Source: Actinomadura sp. 6K520 (GTDB lineage: Bacteria; Actinomycetota; Actinomycetes; Streptosporangiales; Streptosporangiaceae). From it: a stretch of DNA of 42,678 bases. The notes below the pieces were generated by a model, which was not told where the DNA came from, did not search any database, and worked only from the letters and a program-made list of their open reading frames with translations. Position numbers and translations under genes: made by a program. The stretch spans positions 1 to 42,678 of the forward strand of contig NZ_SMLC01000051.1 in the NCBI RefSeq assembly GCF_004349245.1, written 5' to 3'. Positions 35,524 to 42,678 of this stretch are shown here, one piece after another (the stretch's first letter is position 1; every line of letters starts with the position of its first letter).

Positions 35524-35775
35524 TCAGGCGCGTCCGAGGACATGGTGGACGAGCTCGCGGAGGGCACCCTGCAACTGGGCCTCACCGACCGTGGTCCGGT
35601 CGCCGTCTATATCGATTTCGTACAGGAACTGGTCGGGGATTCGGCCCGGGGGCGGGACCGCGGTCAGGTCGACGCGGCCGACGAGCCTCGTCAGCATGGG
35701 GTCGCTTGCGCTGTCGGACTCGGCGCGGCGCTCGATCCCCGCGAATCCTCCGCTGCGGACGACTGTCACTCTCAC
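35524..35775 (-). CDS. Emfourin-like (protealysin inhibitor family) small protein
   Basis: 83 residues from the GTG at 35775. The start RVTVVRSGGFAGIERR and the later strand PDQFLYEIDIDG followed by a C-terminal helix (LQGALRELVHHVLG) match my memory of the emfourin family, inhibitors of M4 metalloproteases such as protealysin. Emfourin genes usually sit beside their protease; no M4 protease is present in this window. An ATG at 35805 is an in-frame alternative with no better ribosome binding site. Confidence 0.7.
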   Translation of the reverse strand: MRVTVVRSGGFAGIERRAESDSASDPMLTRLVGRVDLTAVPPPGRIPDQFLYEIDIDGDRTTVGEAQLQGALRELVHHVLGRA

Positions 35776-36051
35776 TGTGCTATCCGTTCGCCTCCATGAG
35801 GACACCTGCTCCCGGCCGGGTCTCCGGCGTCGTCAGGTGTGCGTTCGGCGCGGGCCGCGGAACGATGGGGCATCTCATGCCCCAACGCTGTCAGCTTCGG
35901 ATGGTTCAAGCCACAACTTCCGGCGGGACGGGACGGCCGAATCCGGTCACGGTATGTAATTGTTATCCAGCACAGTGCTATGGTCCGGGCGGACTTGTGA
36001 AGATCCGGGAGAGATGCCCGGCCATCCGCCGGGGCATCCGGTGCCGTGCGT
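35776..36051. other. Intergenic region upstream of recO
   Basis: About 280 nt without a supported gene. It holds an AT-richer island at 35950-35985 with the short palindrome AGCAC-A-GTGCT (35969-35979) and a TATGGT hexamer (35979-35984), which could be a promoter. An 87-codon plus-strand frame (35796-36059) has no ribosome binding site and no recognisable family. Confidence 0.35.
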
Positions 36052-36057
36052 CAGAAT
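36052..36057 (+). promoter_or_regulatory. Candidate -10 box for leaderless recO mRNA
   Basis: CAGAAT, 6 nt before the recO GTG at 36064, without a Shine-Dalgarno sequence. Confidence 0.45.
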
Positions 36058-36063
36058 GAACGG

Positions 36064-36870
36064 GTGACCCTCTACCGCGACGAAGGCATCGTCCTGCGCA
36101 CCCAGAAGCTGGGCGAGGCCGACCGCATCGTGACGGTGCTGACCCGGCGCACCGGCCGGATCCGCGCCGCGGCGAAGGGGGTCCGCAAGACGAAATCCCG
36201 CTTCGGGGCGCGGCTGGAGCCGTTCACGCACGTGGACCTCCAGCTGTACGAGCGGCGCTCCCTCGACCTGATCACGCAGGCCGAGACGCTGCGCCCGTAC
36301 GGGGAGGCCCTGGTCACCGACTACCCCCGCTACACCGCCGGGACGGCGATGCTGGAGACCGCGGAGAAGCTCACCTCCGAGGAGGGGGAGCCCGCCCTGC
36401 GGCAGTTCCTGCTCCTGGTCGGCGGGCTGCGCACGCTCGCCGAGCGCGCCCACGACCCGCGGCTCGTCCTGGACGCCTTCCTGCTGCGCTCGCTGTCGGT
36501 CGCCGGCTGGGCCCCCGCCCTCGACGAGTGCTGCCGCTGCGGCGTCCGCGGCGGACTGCGCGGGTTCGCCATCGCCGCGGGCGGCGCGGTCTGCGCGAAC
36601 TGCCGCCGACCCGGCGCCGCGACCCCGGCGCCGCCGACGTTCGCGCTGATGCTGGCGCTGCTGCGCGGCGACTGGGAGTACGCCGACGCCAGCGAGCAGC
36701 GCCACCGGATGGAGACCAGCGGCCTGGTCGCCGCCTACCTCCAGTGGCATCTGGAACACGGGATCCGGTCCCTCCGCCATGTGGAGCGCGACACCGGGTC
36801 CGCCGACGAGGCCGCACCCGCCCGGGAAGCACCGGCCGACGACACCGACATCCCCAGGGAGCGAGTTTGA
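36064..36870 (+). CDS. recO: DNA repair protein RecO
   Basis: 268 residues from the GTG at 36064. The N-terminal OB fold begins [20 protein letters not shown], followed by [22 protein letters not shown]. The C-terminal helical domain carries a zinc finger, CCRCGVRGG and CANC, with cysteines near residues 156-159 and 178-181. RecO anneals ssDNA and loads RecA with RecR in the RecFOR pathway. The last 25 residues are polar and probably disordered. The uppS TTG start overlaps the recO stop codon, so recO and uppS are an operon. Confidence 0.94.
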   Translation: MTLYRDEGIVLRTQKLGEADRIVTVLTRRTGRIRAAAKGVRKTKSRFGARLEPFTHVDLQLYERRSLDLITQAETLRPYGEALVTDYPRYTAGTAMLETAEKLTSEEGEPALRQFLLLVGGLRTLAERAHDPRLVLDAFLLRSLSVAGWAPALDECCRCGVRGGLRGFAIAAGGAVCANCRRPGAATPAPPTFALMLALLRGDWEYADASEQRHRMETSGLVAAYLQWHLEHGIRSLRHVERDTGSADEAAPAREAPADDTDIPRERV

Positions 36871-37673
36871 GCAGGGCCGTTTCGCCGCCGGAGCCGCATC
36901 GGGACGGCGCCGTCCCGCCCCCGATCCCCGCGGAGCTGGTGCCGCGGCACGTCGCCATCGTGATGGACGGCAACGGCCGCTGGGCCAAGGAGCGCGGCCT
37001 CCCGCGCACCGAGGGGCACACGCGCGGCGAGGACTCCCTCTTCGACGTCATCATGGGCGCGATCGAACTCGGCATCCCGTACCTGTCGGCGTACGCCTTC
37101 TCCACCGAGAACTGGAAACGCTCCCCGGACGAGGTGCGCTTCCTCATGGGCTTCAACCGGGACGTGATCCGCCGCCGCCGCGACCAGCTCCACTCGATGG
37201 GCGTCCGGGTCCGGTGGGCGGGCCGGCGGCCCCGGCTGTGGCGCAGCGTCATCAGCGAGCTGGAGACCGCCGAGGAGATGACGCGCGGCAACGACGTCCT
37301 CACCCTGCAGTTCTGCGTGAACTACGGCGGCCGCGCTGAGATCGCGGACGCGGCGGCCGCGATCGCCCGGGACGTCCGCGCCGGCCGGCTCAACCCCGAC
37401 AAGATCACCGAGAAGGTCTTCGCCCGCTACCTGGACGAGCCCGGCATCCCCGACGTGGACCTGTTCCTGCGCTCGTCGGGGGAGCAGCGCACCTCCAACT
37501 TCCTGCTCTGGCAGTCGGCGTACGCGGAGATGGTCTTCCTCGACACCCTCTGGCCCGACTTCGACCGCCGCCACCTGTGGCACGCCTGCGAGATCTACGC
37601 CTCCAGAGACCGCCGCTACGGCGGCGCGGTGCCTAATGCGGTTTTTGGGGTTCAGGCGCCTGGGGGCGCCTGA
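36867..37673 (+). CDS. uppS: Isoprenyl transferase (cis-prenyl diphosphate synthase)
   Basis: 268 residues. The start is TTG, overlapping the recO stop (TTGA), with AGGGAG (36855-36860) six bases upstream; no ATG lies early enough. Cis-prenyltransferase motifs: [17 protein letters not shown] with the catalytic Asp, [20 protein letters not shown], and [20 protein letters not shown]. It elongates allylic diphosphates with isopentenyl diphosphate for undecaprenyl or decaprenyl phosphate, the peptidoglycan lipid carrier. Its counterpart in M. tuberculosis is Rv2361c. The C-terminal ten codons are built from a terminator hairpin. Confidence 0.95.
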   Translation: MSRAVSPPEPHRDGAVPPPIPAELVPRHVAIVMDGNGRWAKERGLPRTEGHTRGEDSLFDVIMGAIELGIPYLSAYAFSTENWKRSPDEVRFLMGFNRDVIRRRRDQLHSMGVRVRWAGRRPRLWRSVISELETAEEMTRGNDVLTLQFCVNYGGRAEIADAAAAIARDVRAGRLNPDKITEKVFARYLDEPGIPDVDLFLRSSGEQRTSNFLLWQSAYAEMVFLDTLWPDFDRRHLWHACEIYASRDRRYGGAVPNAVFGVQAPGGA

Positions 37674-37681
37674 ACCCCAAA
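37644..37681. terminator. Bidirectional terminator containing the uppS stop codon
   Basis: A perfect 17-bp stem (37644-37660 with 37665-37681) and TGGG loop. It begins with a T-run (37642-37646) that on the minus strand gives an A-run, and ends AAAT. The uppS TGA (37671-37673) lies inside the right arm. It also serves the convergent osmC-like gene. Confidence 0.9.
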
Positions 37682-37699
37682 TACCGCGTGCGATCGCGG

Positions 37700-38125
37700 T
37701 CAGACGAGGGCGGCGTCCAGGGTGATCTTGGTGCCGGTCAGGGCCTTGCTGACGGGGCAGCCGGTCTTGGCGTCCTGGGCGGCCTTCTCGAAGTCGGCCG
37801 CGGAGAGGCCGGGGACGCTGGCCCGGACGGTCAGGTGGATGCCGGTGATGCCCTCGCCCGGCTGGAACGTGACCTCGGCCTTGGTGTCCACCTTCTCCGG
37901 CGGCGTGCCCGCGCCGGCGAGGCCGTGCGAGAGCGCCATCGAGTAGCAGGTGGAGTGCGCCGCGGCGATGAGCTCCTCGGGGCTCGTCTTCCCGTTCGGC
38001 TCCTCGGACCGCGCCGGCCAGGTCACGTCGTAGGTGCCGAGCTTAGAGGAGTCGAGAGAGACGGTCCCCTGGCCGCTGGTGAGCGGCCCTTCCCAGTGCG
38101 CGTTAGCGGTTCGTGTCGTAGCCAT
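37700..38125 (-). CDS. OsmC family peroxiredoxin-like protein
   Basis: 141 residues. The peroxidatic and resolving cysteines are in HSTCYSMAL and TGCPVSKAL, with the family start RTANAHWEGPLTSGQG and SPEELIAAA preceding the first. OsmC-type proteins reduce organic hydroperoxides and are induced by osmotic or oxidative stress. GGGAGG lies about eight bases before the ATG. Being next to the zinc operon on the same strand may be fortuitous, since the intervening 53 nt contain their own promoter-like sequence. Confidence 0.93.
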   Translation of the reverse strand: MATTRTANAHWEGPLTSGQGTVSLDSSKLGTYDVTWPARSEEPNGKTSPEELIAAAHSTCYSMALSHGLAGAGTPPEKVDTKAEVTFQPGEGITGIHLTVRASVPGLSAADFEKAAQDAKTGCPVSKALTGTKITLDAALV

Positions 38126-38178
38126 GCCCCGATCCTCCCACGCCGCGGGCCGTACGGATCATGAACCCGCAGGTAGCG

Positions 38179-38565
38179 TCAGCGGGTCTTCCGGGTGCAC
38201 TCCGCGCAGGTGCCGAACACCTCGACCGTGTGGGTGATGTCGGTGAAGCCGTGCTCGGCGGCGATCGCGTCCGCCCAGCGCTCCACGGCCGGGCCCTCGA
38301 CCTCGACCGTCCGTCCGCACTCGCGGCACACCAGGTGGTGGTGGTGTTGCTCGGTGCGGCAGGCCCGGTAGACGGCCTCGCCCTCGTCCGTGCGCAGCAC
38401 GTCGACCTCACCGGCGTCGGTGAGCGCCTGCAGCGCCCGGTACACCGTGGTGAGGCCGATCTTGGAGCCGTCGGCGCGCAGGTCGGCGTAGATGTCCTGC
38501 GCGCTGCGGAACCCCTCGGAACCGGCCAGCACCTGCCGCACCGCGTTCCGGCGGGCCGTCGTCAT
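38179..38565 (-). CDS. zur: Fur family zinc uptake regulator (Zur)
   Basis: 128 residues from the ATG at 38565. Winged helix: AVRQVLAGSEGFRSAQDIY and GLTTVYRALQALTDAGEVD. The regulatory metal ligands include a HHHH stretch before LVCREC. The structural zinc site is CREC plus a C-terminal CAEC. It ends an operon with znuABC and the ATGA overlap with znuB makes this the autoregulated Zur, rather than Fur. With zinc bound it would repress znuA through the box at 41193-41207. In M. tuberculosis the equivalent is furB (Rv2359), next to uppS as here. Confidence 0.93.
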   Translation of the reverse strand: MTTARRNAVRQVLAGSEGFRSAQDIYADLRADGSKIGLTTVYRALQALTDAGEVDVLRTDEGEAVYRACRTEQHHHHLVCRECGRTVEVEGPAVERWADAIAAEHGFTDITHTVEVFGTCAECTRKTR

Positions 38566-39467
38566 CCCCCTAGCACCTCCGCCTCGGCGTCCACGCGCGT
38601 GTCGGCGCCCTGGCCGGCCGCGGTGGGAGCGGTGGCCCCGGCCGGGACGGCCCGCGCCCGCCTGCGGCGCATCGCCGAGCCCCCGGCGACCGCGACCGCG
38701 AACAGCGCGAGCGCCAGCAGCACGATCGATGGGCCCGGGGGCAGATCGTACTGAAAGGAGCCCGCCAGGCCCGTCACGGCCGACAGTACACCGGCCGCCA
38801 TCGCCACCAGCATGGTCCCCCGAAATCCGCGGGCGAGCTGCTGCGCCGCCGCCACCGGGACGATCATCAGCGCGCTGACGAGGAGCAGCCCGATCGCGCG
38901 CATGGAGATCACGACGGTGACCGCGGCGGTCGCGGCGATCAGCACGCTGAGGAAGCGGACGGGCAGCCCGGACGCGCGTGCCAGTTCCTCGTCCTGGCAC
39001 AGCAGGAACATCTCCCGGCCGAAGAACGCGACGATCCCTAGCACCGCGGCGGTGAGCCCCGCGACCAGGTACAGGTCGGTGACCGTCACGCTGGTGATCG
39101 AGCCGAACAGGTACGCGTGCAGGGTCGTCCCGCTGCCGCCGCCCGCGCTGGTGAGGATGACGCCGCCCGCGAGGCCGCCGTAGAACAGTAGGGCCAGCGC
39201 GACGTCCGCGCCGCTGCGGCTGCGGGCGCGCAGGATCTCGATCGCGGCGGCGCCGGCCACCGACACCACCAGCGCGCCGAGCACGGGGGAGGTGCTGGTG
39301 AGCAGGCCGAGCCCGATGCCGGTCAGCGCGATGTGCCCGATGCCGTCGCCGAGCAGCGACAGCCTGCGCTGGACGAGGAACGTGCCCACCGCGGGCGCGG
39401 CCAGCCCGATGAGCACCGCCATCACCAGGGCGACCCGCATGAAGGGGTACTGCAGCATCTCGCTCAT
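38562..39467 (-). CDS. znuB: Zinc ABC transporter permease
   Basis: 301 residues from the ATG at 39467, which overlaps the ATP-binding gene by 4 nt. It is an ABC-3 family protein with about eight hydrophobic segments: VALVMAVLIGLAAPAVGTFL, then RRLSLLGDGIGHIALTGIGL (family signature with the coupling helix), VVISMRAIGLLLVSALMIVP and a final pass at about 255-275. The last 30 residues are an alanine-rich cytoplasmic tail. It moves Zn2+ delivered by ZnuA. The stop overlaps the zur start in an ATGA junction. Confidence 0.93.
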   Translation of the reverse strand: MSEMLQYPFMRVALVMAVLIGLAAPAVGTFLVQRRLSLLGDGIGHIALTGIGLGLLTSTSPVLGALVVSVAGAAAIEILRARSRSGADVALALLFYGGLAGGVILTSAGGGSGTTLHAYLFGSITSVTVTDLYLVAGLTAAVLGIVAFFGREMFLLCQDEELARASGLPVRFLSVLIAATAAVTVVISMRAIGLLLVSALMIVPVAAAQQLARGFRGTMLVAMAAGVLSAVTGLAGSFQYDLPPGPSIVLLALALFAVAVAGGSAMRRRRARAVPAGATAPTAAGQGADTRVDAEAEVLGG

Positions 39468-40201
39468 GCGGGCCTTCCCGCCGCGGTCGTCTCGGGCGCG
39501 TCGTCGGCCCGGGTCTCGCGGACGACGCGTCCCTGGCCCAGCTCGATCGTGCGGGTGAGGAGCGGCTCCATCGGGCCGAGCTCGTGCGCGACCAGGACGA
39601 CGGTGCGCCCGCCGCGGGTGAGCTCGTGCAGCGCCGAGGCGAGCGCCGCCTGGCTGCGCGCGTCCACGCCCGCGGTGGGCTCGTCCATTACGAACACGTC
39701 GGGTTCGCCGGCGAGGGCGCGGGCGATCAGCACGCGCCGCTGCTCGCCGCCCGACAGCAGGTGGGCCGAGTCGCGGGCGTGGCGGGTGAGGTCCACCGCC
39801 CGCAGGGCGCGGTCCACGGCGTCCCGCTCGGCCGCCCGGTCGCCGGGCAGGGCGGGCAGCCACCGGGACCGCCGGGCCACCCGCCCGGACGCCACGACCT
39901 CCCCGACGGTCGCCGGGACGCCGCCGCCCGCCGGCAGCCGCTGCGGGACGTAGCCGATCCGCCGCCAGCCGCGGAACCGCGCGGGCGGCTCGCCGAAGAT
40001 CTCGGTGCGGCCGACCGCCAGCGGGACGAGCCCGAGCAGCGCCTTGACCAGGGTGGACTTGCCGGAGCCGTTCGGCCCGAGGACCGCGAGCACGTCGCCG
40101 GCCGCGACCCGCAGGTCGATGCCGGCGAGAACCTCGCGGCCGTCGCGCCGGACGCGCGCCCCGGTCATCTCGAACGGCGGGGCGTTCGGCGGATCCGTCA
40201 T
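39464..40201 (-). CDS. znuC: Zinc ABC transporter ATP-binding protein
   Basis: 245 residues from the ATG at 40201 (overlapping the znuA stop in ATGA); an ATG at 40207 adds two residues. Walker A GPNGSGKST, Q-loop YVPQR, ABC signature LSGGEQRR, Walker B DVFVMDEPT and the H-loop AHEL are all present. The first residues before TGARVRRDGREVLAGID are proline-rich. It powers zinc import with the permease znuB and the binding protein znuA. Confidence 0.94.
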   Translation of the reverse strand: MTDPPNAPPFEMTGARVRRDGREVLAGIDLRVAAGDVLAVLGPNGSGKSTLVKALLGLVPLAVGRTEIFGEPPARFRGWRRIGYVPQRLPAGGGVPATVGEVVASGRVARRSRWLPALPGDRAAERDAVDRALRAVDLTRHARDSAHLLSGGEQRRVLIARALAGEPDVFVMDEPTAGVDARSQAALASALHELTRGGRTVVLVAHELGPMEPLLTRTIELGQGRVVRETRADDAPETTAAGRPA

Positions 40202-41172
40202 GTGCACTCCAGTGCGGGACGCAGCGTCCGCAGGTTCCGCTGCATGATCGTCAGGTAGTCGTCGGATGAGCCGTCCTCGATGCCCTCGATGGGGTCGAGC
40301 ACGGCGGTGCGCACGCCCGCCGCCCGCGCCAGGGACTCGGCGACCTTGGGGCTGACGAGCGTCTCGGTGAAGACCGTCGTCGCGCCGGTGGCGGAGACCC
40401 GCCGTGCCAGGTCGGCCAGCCGCCGGGGAGAGGGCTCGTCACCCGGGTCGACCCCGGCGATGGGGATCTGCTTCAGTTCGTAGCGGTCGGCGAGGTAGCC
40501 GAACGCGCCGTGCGCGGTGATGATCTCCCGGCGCTCGCAGGTCTTCAGGCCGTCCCGGTAGGTGCGGTCGAGCTCGGCGAGTGCGGCCGCGGTGGACCCG
40601 GCGCGCTTCCGGTAGCCGGAGGCATGGGCGGGGTCGGCGTCGGCGAGCCGGTCGCCGAGGGCGGTCGCGACCGTGGCCATGCGTGCCGGGTCGAGCCAGA
40701 TGTGCGGGTCGTGGTCCGCCTCTTCGTCCTCGTGCCCGTGGTCCTCGCCCTCGTGCCCGTGGTCCTCTTCCCCGGTCTGCGCCGGCAGCGTCTTCACCAC
40801 GCTCACGGCGTCCAGGGACTTGTCCGCGGCGTGGCGCCGGACGGCGTCGTCCACGGCCGGCTGGACGCCTCCGATGTAGACGGCGAAGTCGGCCTTCGTG
40901 ATGTCCGCGGCCTTGCGGGCCGTCAGTTCCAGGTCGTGCGGCTCGGTCCCGGGCTCGGTGAGCGTCCGGACGAAGACGTCGTCGCCGCCGACCTGCTCCG
41001 CCAGCCAGGCCACCGGGTAGATGGACGCGACGACCTCGGTCTTGCCGGGCGGGGCGTCGGCGCCCCCGCCGCAGGCCGTCAGCCCGGCCGCAAGCCCGGC
41101 GAGGGCCAGCACCGTGGCCGGGAGGGTGTGCAGCGGGCGGCGCGGGCGCGGCGGTTCAGGAGAGCGGGACAC
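40198..41172 (-). CDS. znuA: Zinc ABC transporter substrate-binding lipoprotein
   Basis: 324 residues from the GTG at 41172. The lipobox LTAC follows a hydrophobic core (VLALAGLAAGLTACGGG), so it is lipid-anchored. The cluster A-I fold has VVASIYPVAWLAEQVGGD, EPHDLEL, HIWLDPARM and ITAHGAFGYLADRYEL, giving the metal-binding histidines. A histidine/acid-rich loop with two DHGHE units (EDHGHEGEDHGHEDEEADHD) lies before HIWLDP, as in zinc-specific members. The start is fixed by a -10 box six bases upstream. It heads a four-gene operon in which every junction is an ATGA overlap. Confidence 0.94.
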   Translation of the reverse strand: MSRSPEPPRPRRPLHTLPATVLALAGLAAGLTACGGGADAPPGKTEVVASIYPVAWLAEQVGGDDVFVRTLTEPGTEPHDLELTARKAADITKADFAVYIGGVQPAVDDAVRRHAADKSLDAVSVVKTLPAQTGEEDHGHEGEDHGHEDEEADHDPHIWLDPARMATVATALGDRLADADPAHASGYRKRAGSTAAALAELDRTYRDGLKTCERREIITAHGAFGYLADRYELKQIPIAGVDPGDEPSPRRLADLARRVSATGATTVFTETLVSPKVAESLARAAGVRTAVLDPIEGIEDGSSDDYLTIMQRNLRTLRPALECT

Positions 41173-41178
41173 CCCGCA

Positions 41179-41208
41179 ATTATGGACGAAGATGAAAATC
41201 GTTGTCAA
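41179..41208 (-). promoter_or_regulatory. znuA promoter with consensus -35 and leaderless start
   Basis: On the minus strand, TTGACA (41208-41203), an 18-nt spacer and CATAAT (41184-41179) are followed by 6 nt and then the znuA GTG. This is the clearest -35/-10 pair in the window. Confidence 0.75.
41193..41207 (-). promoter_or_regulatory. Zur box overlapping the znuA promoter
   Basis: Read on the minus strand, TGACAACGATTTTCA matches the actinobacterial Zur consensus TGAAAATGATTTTCA closely, with 7-1-7 symmetry. It covers most of the -35 element and the spacer, so zinc-loaded Zur would block RNA polymerase. Its TGA is also the stop codon of the upstream gene. Confidence 0.85.
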
Positions 41209-41525
41209 AACTGCTCAAGTGCACGTCCCACGGCAAAGCCGACAAGTATCACCAGCGCCACGATCCGCAGAATTCTTCCCGAGCCGTCCAGGGCGGGCCA
41301 GTTCAGGTAGGCGAACCAGGCCAGCACCGCCGCCAGCACCAGCAGCCCGGCGGCCGCGACCCAGCCGGACCCGATCATGCCGATCGCCAGGAGCACGAAC
41401 ACCGCGGCGAGCAGCGTCCACCGCGGTATCCGGTGCAGGAACACCACCGGTGCCGCGCTCCACCGCTCGATCGTCGCCCGCAGCCCGGTCGCCTGCGTCC
41501 CCGCCTGGTCGCCTCGCGCATCCAC
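41205..41525 (-). CDS. DUF6703-like small membrane protein
   Basis: 106 residues from the GTG at 41525; a TTG at 41534 is an in-frame alternative. TACGTT lies seven bases before the GTG. Two or three hydrophobic segments are visible: WTLLAAVFVLLAIGMIGSG, AGLLVLAAVLAWFAYLNW and IVALVILVGFAVGRALEQF at the very C-terminus. Family memory suggests DUF6703, of unknown function. The stop codon TGA forms the first three bases of the znuA Zur box, 33 nt from the znuA start. Transcription of this gene would read into the zinc operon. Confidence 0.7.
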   Translation of the reverse strand: MDARGDQAGTQATGLRATIERWSAAPVVFLHRIPRWTLLAAVFVLLAIGMIGSGWVAAAGLLVLAAVLAWFAYLNWPALDGSGRILRIVALVILVGFAVGRALEQF

Positions 41526-41603
41526 GTGCCCCAACGTACCGACCCCGCGCGCTCTCCGGGGAGGTCACGGGGAGGTCAGGACGGACCACGGCGGAACGGC
41601 TGC

Positions 41604-41609
41604 CAAGAT
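41604..41609 (+). promoter_or_regulatory. Candidate -10 box for a leaderless monooxygenase-like gene mRNA
   Basis: CAAGAT lies 6 nt before the ATG at 41616. The match to TANNNT is imperfect at the first base. Confidence 0.35.
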
Positions 41610-41615
41610 TGACGG

Positions 41616-41900
41616 ATGATCGCGATAACCCGGTACCGCGTGCCGGGCGAGGACTCCGACGACTTCGCGGGGCGCATGGGCGCGGTGCTGACGGCGCTGG
41701 CGGCAAGCCCGGGCTTCCGCTCGGGCCGGCTCGGCAGGACCGTCGACGACCCCGAGCTGTGGGCCCTGGTCACCGAGTGGGACGGCGCCGGGCACTACCG
41801 CCGCGCGCTCGGCGCCTACGAGGTGCGGTTGCAGTTCATCCCGCTCGCCGCCATGGCCGTCGACGAACCCGGCGCCTACGAGGTCGTCAGCTCCGCCTGA
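41616..41900 (+). CDS. Antibiotic biosynthesis monooxygenase (ABM)-fold protein
   Basis: 94 residues, a one-domain dimeric alpha+beta barrel size. Strand-helix pattern: IAITRYRVPGEDSDDFAGR, then ALAASPGFRSGRLGR, ELWALVTEWDGAGHYRRAL and a closing VDEPGAYEVV. Proteins of this fold include quinol monooxygenases and heme-degrading enzymes, but catalytic residues vary, so no activity can be named. ATG start with a possible leaderless arrangement. Confidence 0.8.
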   Translation: MIAITRYRVPGEDSDDFAGRMGAVLTALAASPGFRSGRLGRTVDDPELWALVTEWDGAGHYRRALGAYEVRLQFIPLAAMAVDEPGAYEVVSSA

Positions 41901-42061
41901 CGGCGTGGCGCACCTGACCTCGCGGGTCAAGGCTGCGGCAAGAAGCCTCCGGCACCGGTTTCGCGTCCCCCGCCAAGGTCATCTTTGCGGCGTCACGATC
42001 ATGCCGTGGGTCCTGCGGGGGACGACCGCCCGGGGGACCCGTGTTCTCCGGGGGACAACCG

Positions 42062-42678
42062 ATGCGCCATGGCGTCCTGTTCAGCGTAGTCCTGTGCGGG
42101 GCGGCGACCGCCGTACCCGTGCTGGCCGTACTCGGCACGGCCCCTGCGCCGACCGCGTCCGGGCGGGCCTCCGCGCTGTCGCGCGACGCCGGGCCGGCCC
42201 GCGTCGTCGAGTACCGGGGGCTGCGCATCCCCGTCCCGGCCGGCTGGGAGGTCCACGACCTCGACCGGGACCCGCTCCGCTGCGTCCGCTACGACCGGCG
42301 CGCCCTCTATCTCGGCCGCCCGGGACCGGAGCCCGACTGCCCGGCGCGCATCGTCGGCCGCACCGAGGCCGTGCACGTCCAGCCCTCCGGCGGCCCGGCG
42401 CCGCCGGTGTCCGGCCGGGTCGTCACCGGCGACTCGCTTGCCCGGCTCACGGTCCCGCGGACCGTCGACCAGGAGCTGCGGCTCGACCTTCGCCAGGCCG
42501 GAGTCACGATCACCGGCGTGTACGGGACGGACCCGGCGGCGCTCCAGCGGATGCTGCGCGGCGCCCGACTGACCGGGCGGCCGCCCCACGGTGCGGTCGG
42601 GCGCGCGTCGCGCGTCCCCGAGCCGTCACGGACGGACGCCGAGCGCGAGCGGCCCGGCACCCGCGAACCGGCCCCGCC
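42062..42678 (+). CDS. Secreted protein, N-terminal part (DUF1906-like), runs off the window
   Basis: The frame from the ATG at 42062 is open to the end of the window (205 codons). A signal peptide is visible (MRHGVLFSVVLCGAATAVPVLAVLG, cleavage likely after ALG or a few residues on). The sequence EYRGLRIPVPAGWEVHDLDR with RCVRYDRRALYLGRPGP and CPARIVGRTEA resembles the N-terminal domain of actinobacterial secreted DUF1906 (glycoside hydrolase-like) proteins. The catalytic part would lie beyond the window. GGGGGACAACC precedes the ATG. The 160 nt before it contain nothing I can support. Confidence 0.6.
   Translation, partial: MRHGVLFSVVLCGAATAVPVLAVLGTAPAPTASGRASALSRDAGPARVVEYRGLRIPVPAGWEVHDLDRDPLRCVRYDRRALYLGRPGPEPDCPARIVGRTEAVHVQPSGGPAPPVSGRVVTGDSLARLTVPRTVDQELRLDLRQAGVTITGVYGTDPAALQRMLRGARLTGRPPHGAVGRASRVPEPSRTDAERERPGTREPAP

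Noticed and set aside
35796..36059. 87-codon plus-strand frame with several cysteines before recO
   Set aside because: No ribosome binding site, no family pattern, and it is the tail of a long open shadow frame of leuA.
38165..38187. Hairpin ACCCGC/GCGGGT around the zur stop codon
   Set aside because: Only 6 bp with an 11-nt loop; too weak to call a terminator in DNA of this composition.
40715..40780. Direct repeat TCGTGCCCGTGGTCCTC in znuA
   Set aside because: It encodes the His/acid-rich DHGHE repeats of the zinc-binding loop, so it is explained by protein function.

Overview
The window is a high-GC, gene-dense piece of chromosome from a filamentous actinomycete. The gene order comEA-comEC-holA, rpsT/lepA, hemW, hrcA-dnaJ-rsmE, phoH-ybeY-CNNM, era, leuA, recO-uppS and zur/znu is the conserved actinobacterial housekeeping neighbourhood. 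GTG starts are common and there are no tRNA or rRNA genes. Protein flavour (DUF3097, DUF6703, DUF4870, a SigE-like sigma factor, a BTAD/AAA giant regulator) suggests Streptosporangiales/Thermomonosporaceae such as Actinomadura; that placement is inference.

Layout. 1-3751: DNA uptake genes comEA (partial) and comEC, then the DNA polymerase III delta subunit. 3819-6182: an accessory patch with a LysR regulator, an SRPBCC protein, a degenerate HAD-like protein and KptA. 6231-8586: ribosomal protein S20 and, divergently, LepA. 8639-12501: poorly characterised genes (DUF4870 membrane protein, a secreted protein, an unknown protein, a YezG-like immunity protein). 12540-14785: HemW and DUF3097, convergent around two strong hairpins. 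14930-18016: CIRCE-controlled hrcA-dnaJ, then rsmE. 18038-19368: an ECF-type sigma factor with a translationally coupled membrane partner. 19649-24442: HIT protein, PhoH, YbeY, a CNNM/CBS membrane protein and a cytidine-deaminase-like protein. 24575-30114: an MmpL exporter and a 1117-residue BTAD/AAA regulator, lying between the deaminase-like gene and era. 30215-37673: era, a zinc-ribbon protein, a DDAH-like enzyme, leuA with a leader peptide, an emfourin-like inhibitor, recO and uppS. 37700-41525: OsmC and a tightly overlapping znuA-znuC-znuB-zur operon under a Zur box. 41616-42678: a small monooxygenase-fold protein and the start of a secreted DUF1906-like protein.

Most notable signals: (1) a complete 359-residue LAGLIDADG intein splits PhoH between its Walker A and Walker B motifs; (2) leuA is preceded by a 15-codon, apparently leaderless leader ORF with four consecutive Leu codons and alternative hairpins; (3) the BTAD regulator starts inside a perfect 15-bp inverted repeat that also embraces its -10 box; (4) about sixteen genes have a TANNNT-like -10 box only 6-9 nt before the start codon, so leaderless mRNAs look like the usual architecture here; (5) znuA has a near-textbook promoter overlapped by a Zur box whose first three bases are the stop codon of the upstream gene; (6) the uppS stop codon lies inside its own 17-bp terminator hairpin.
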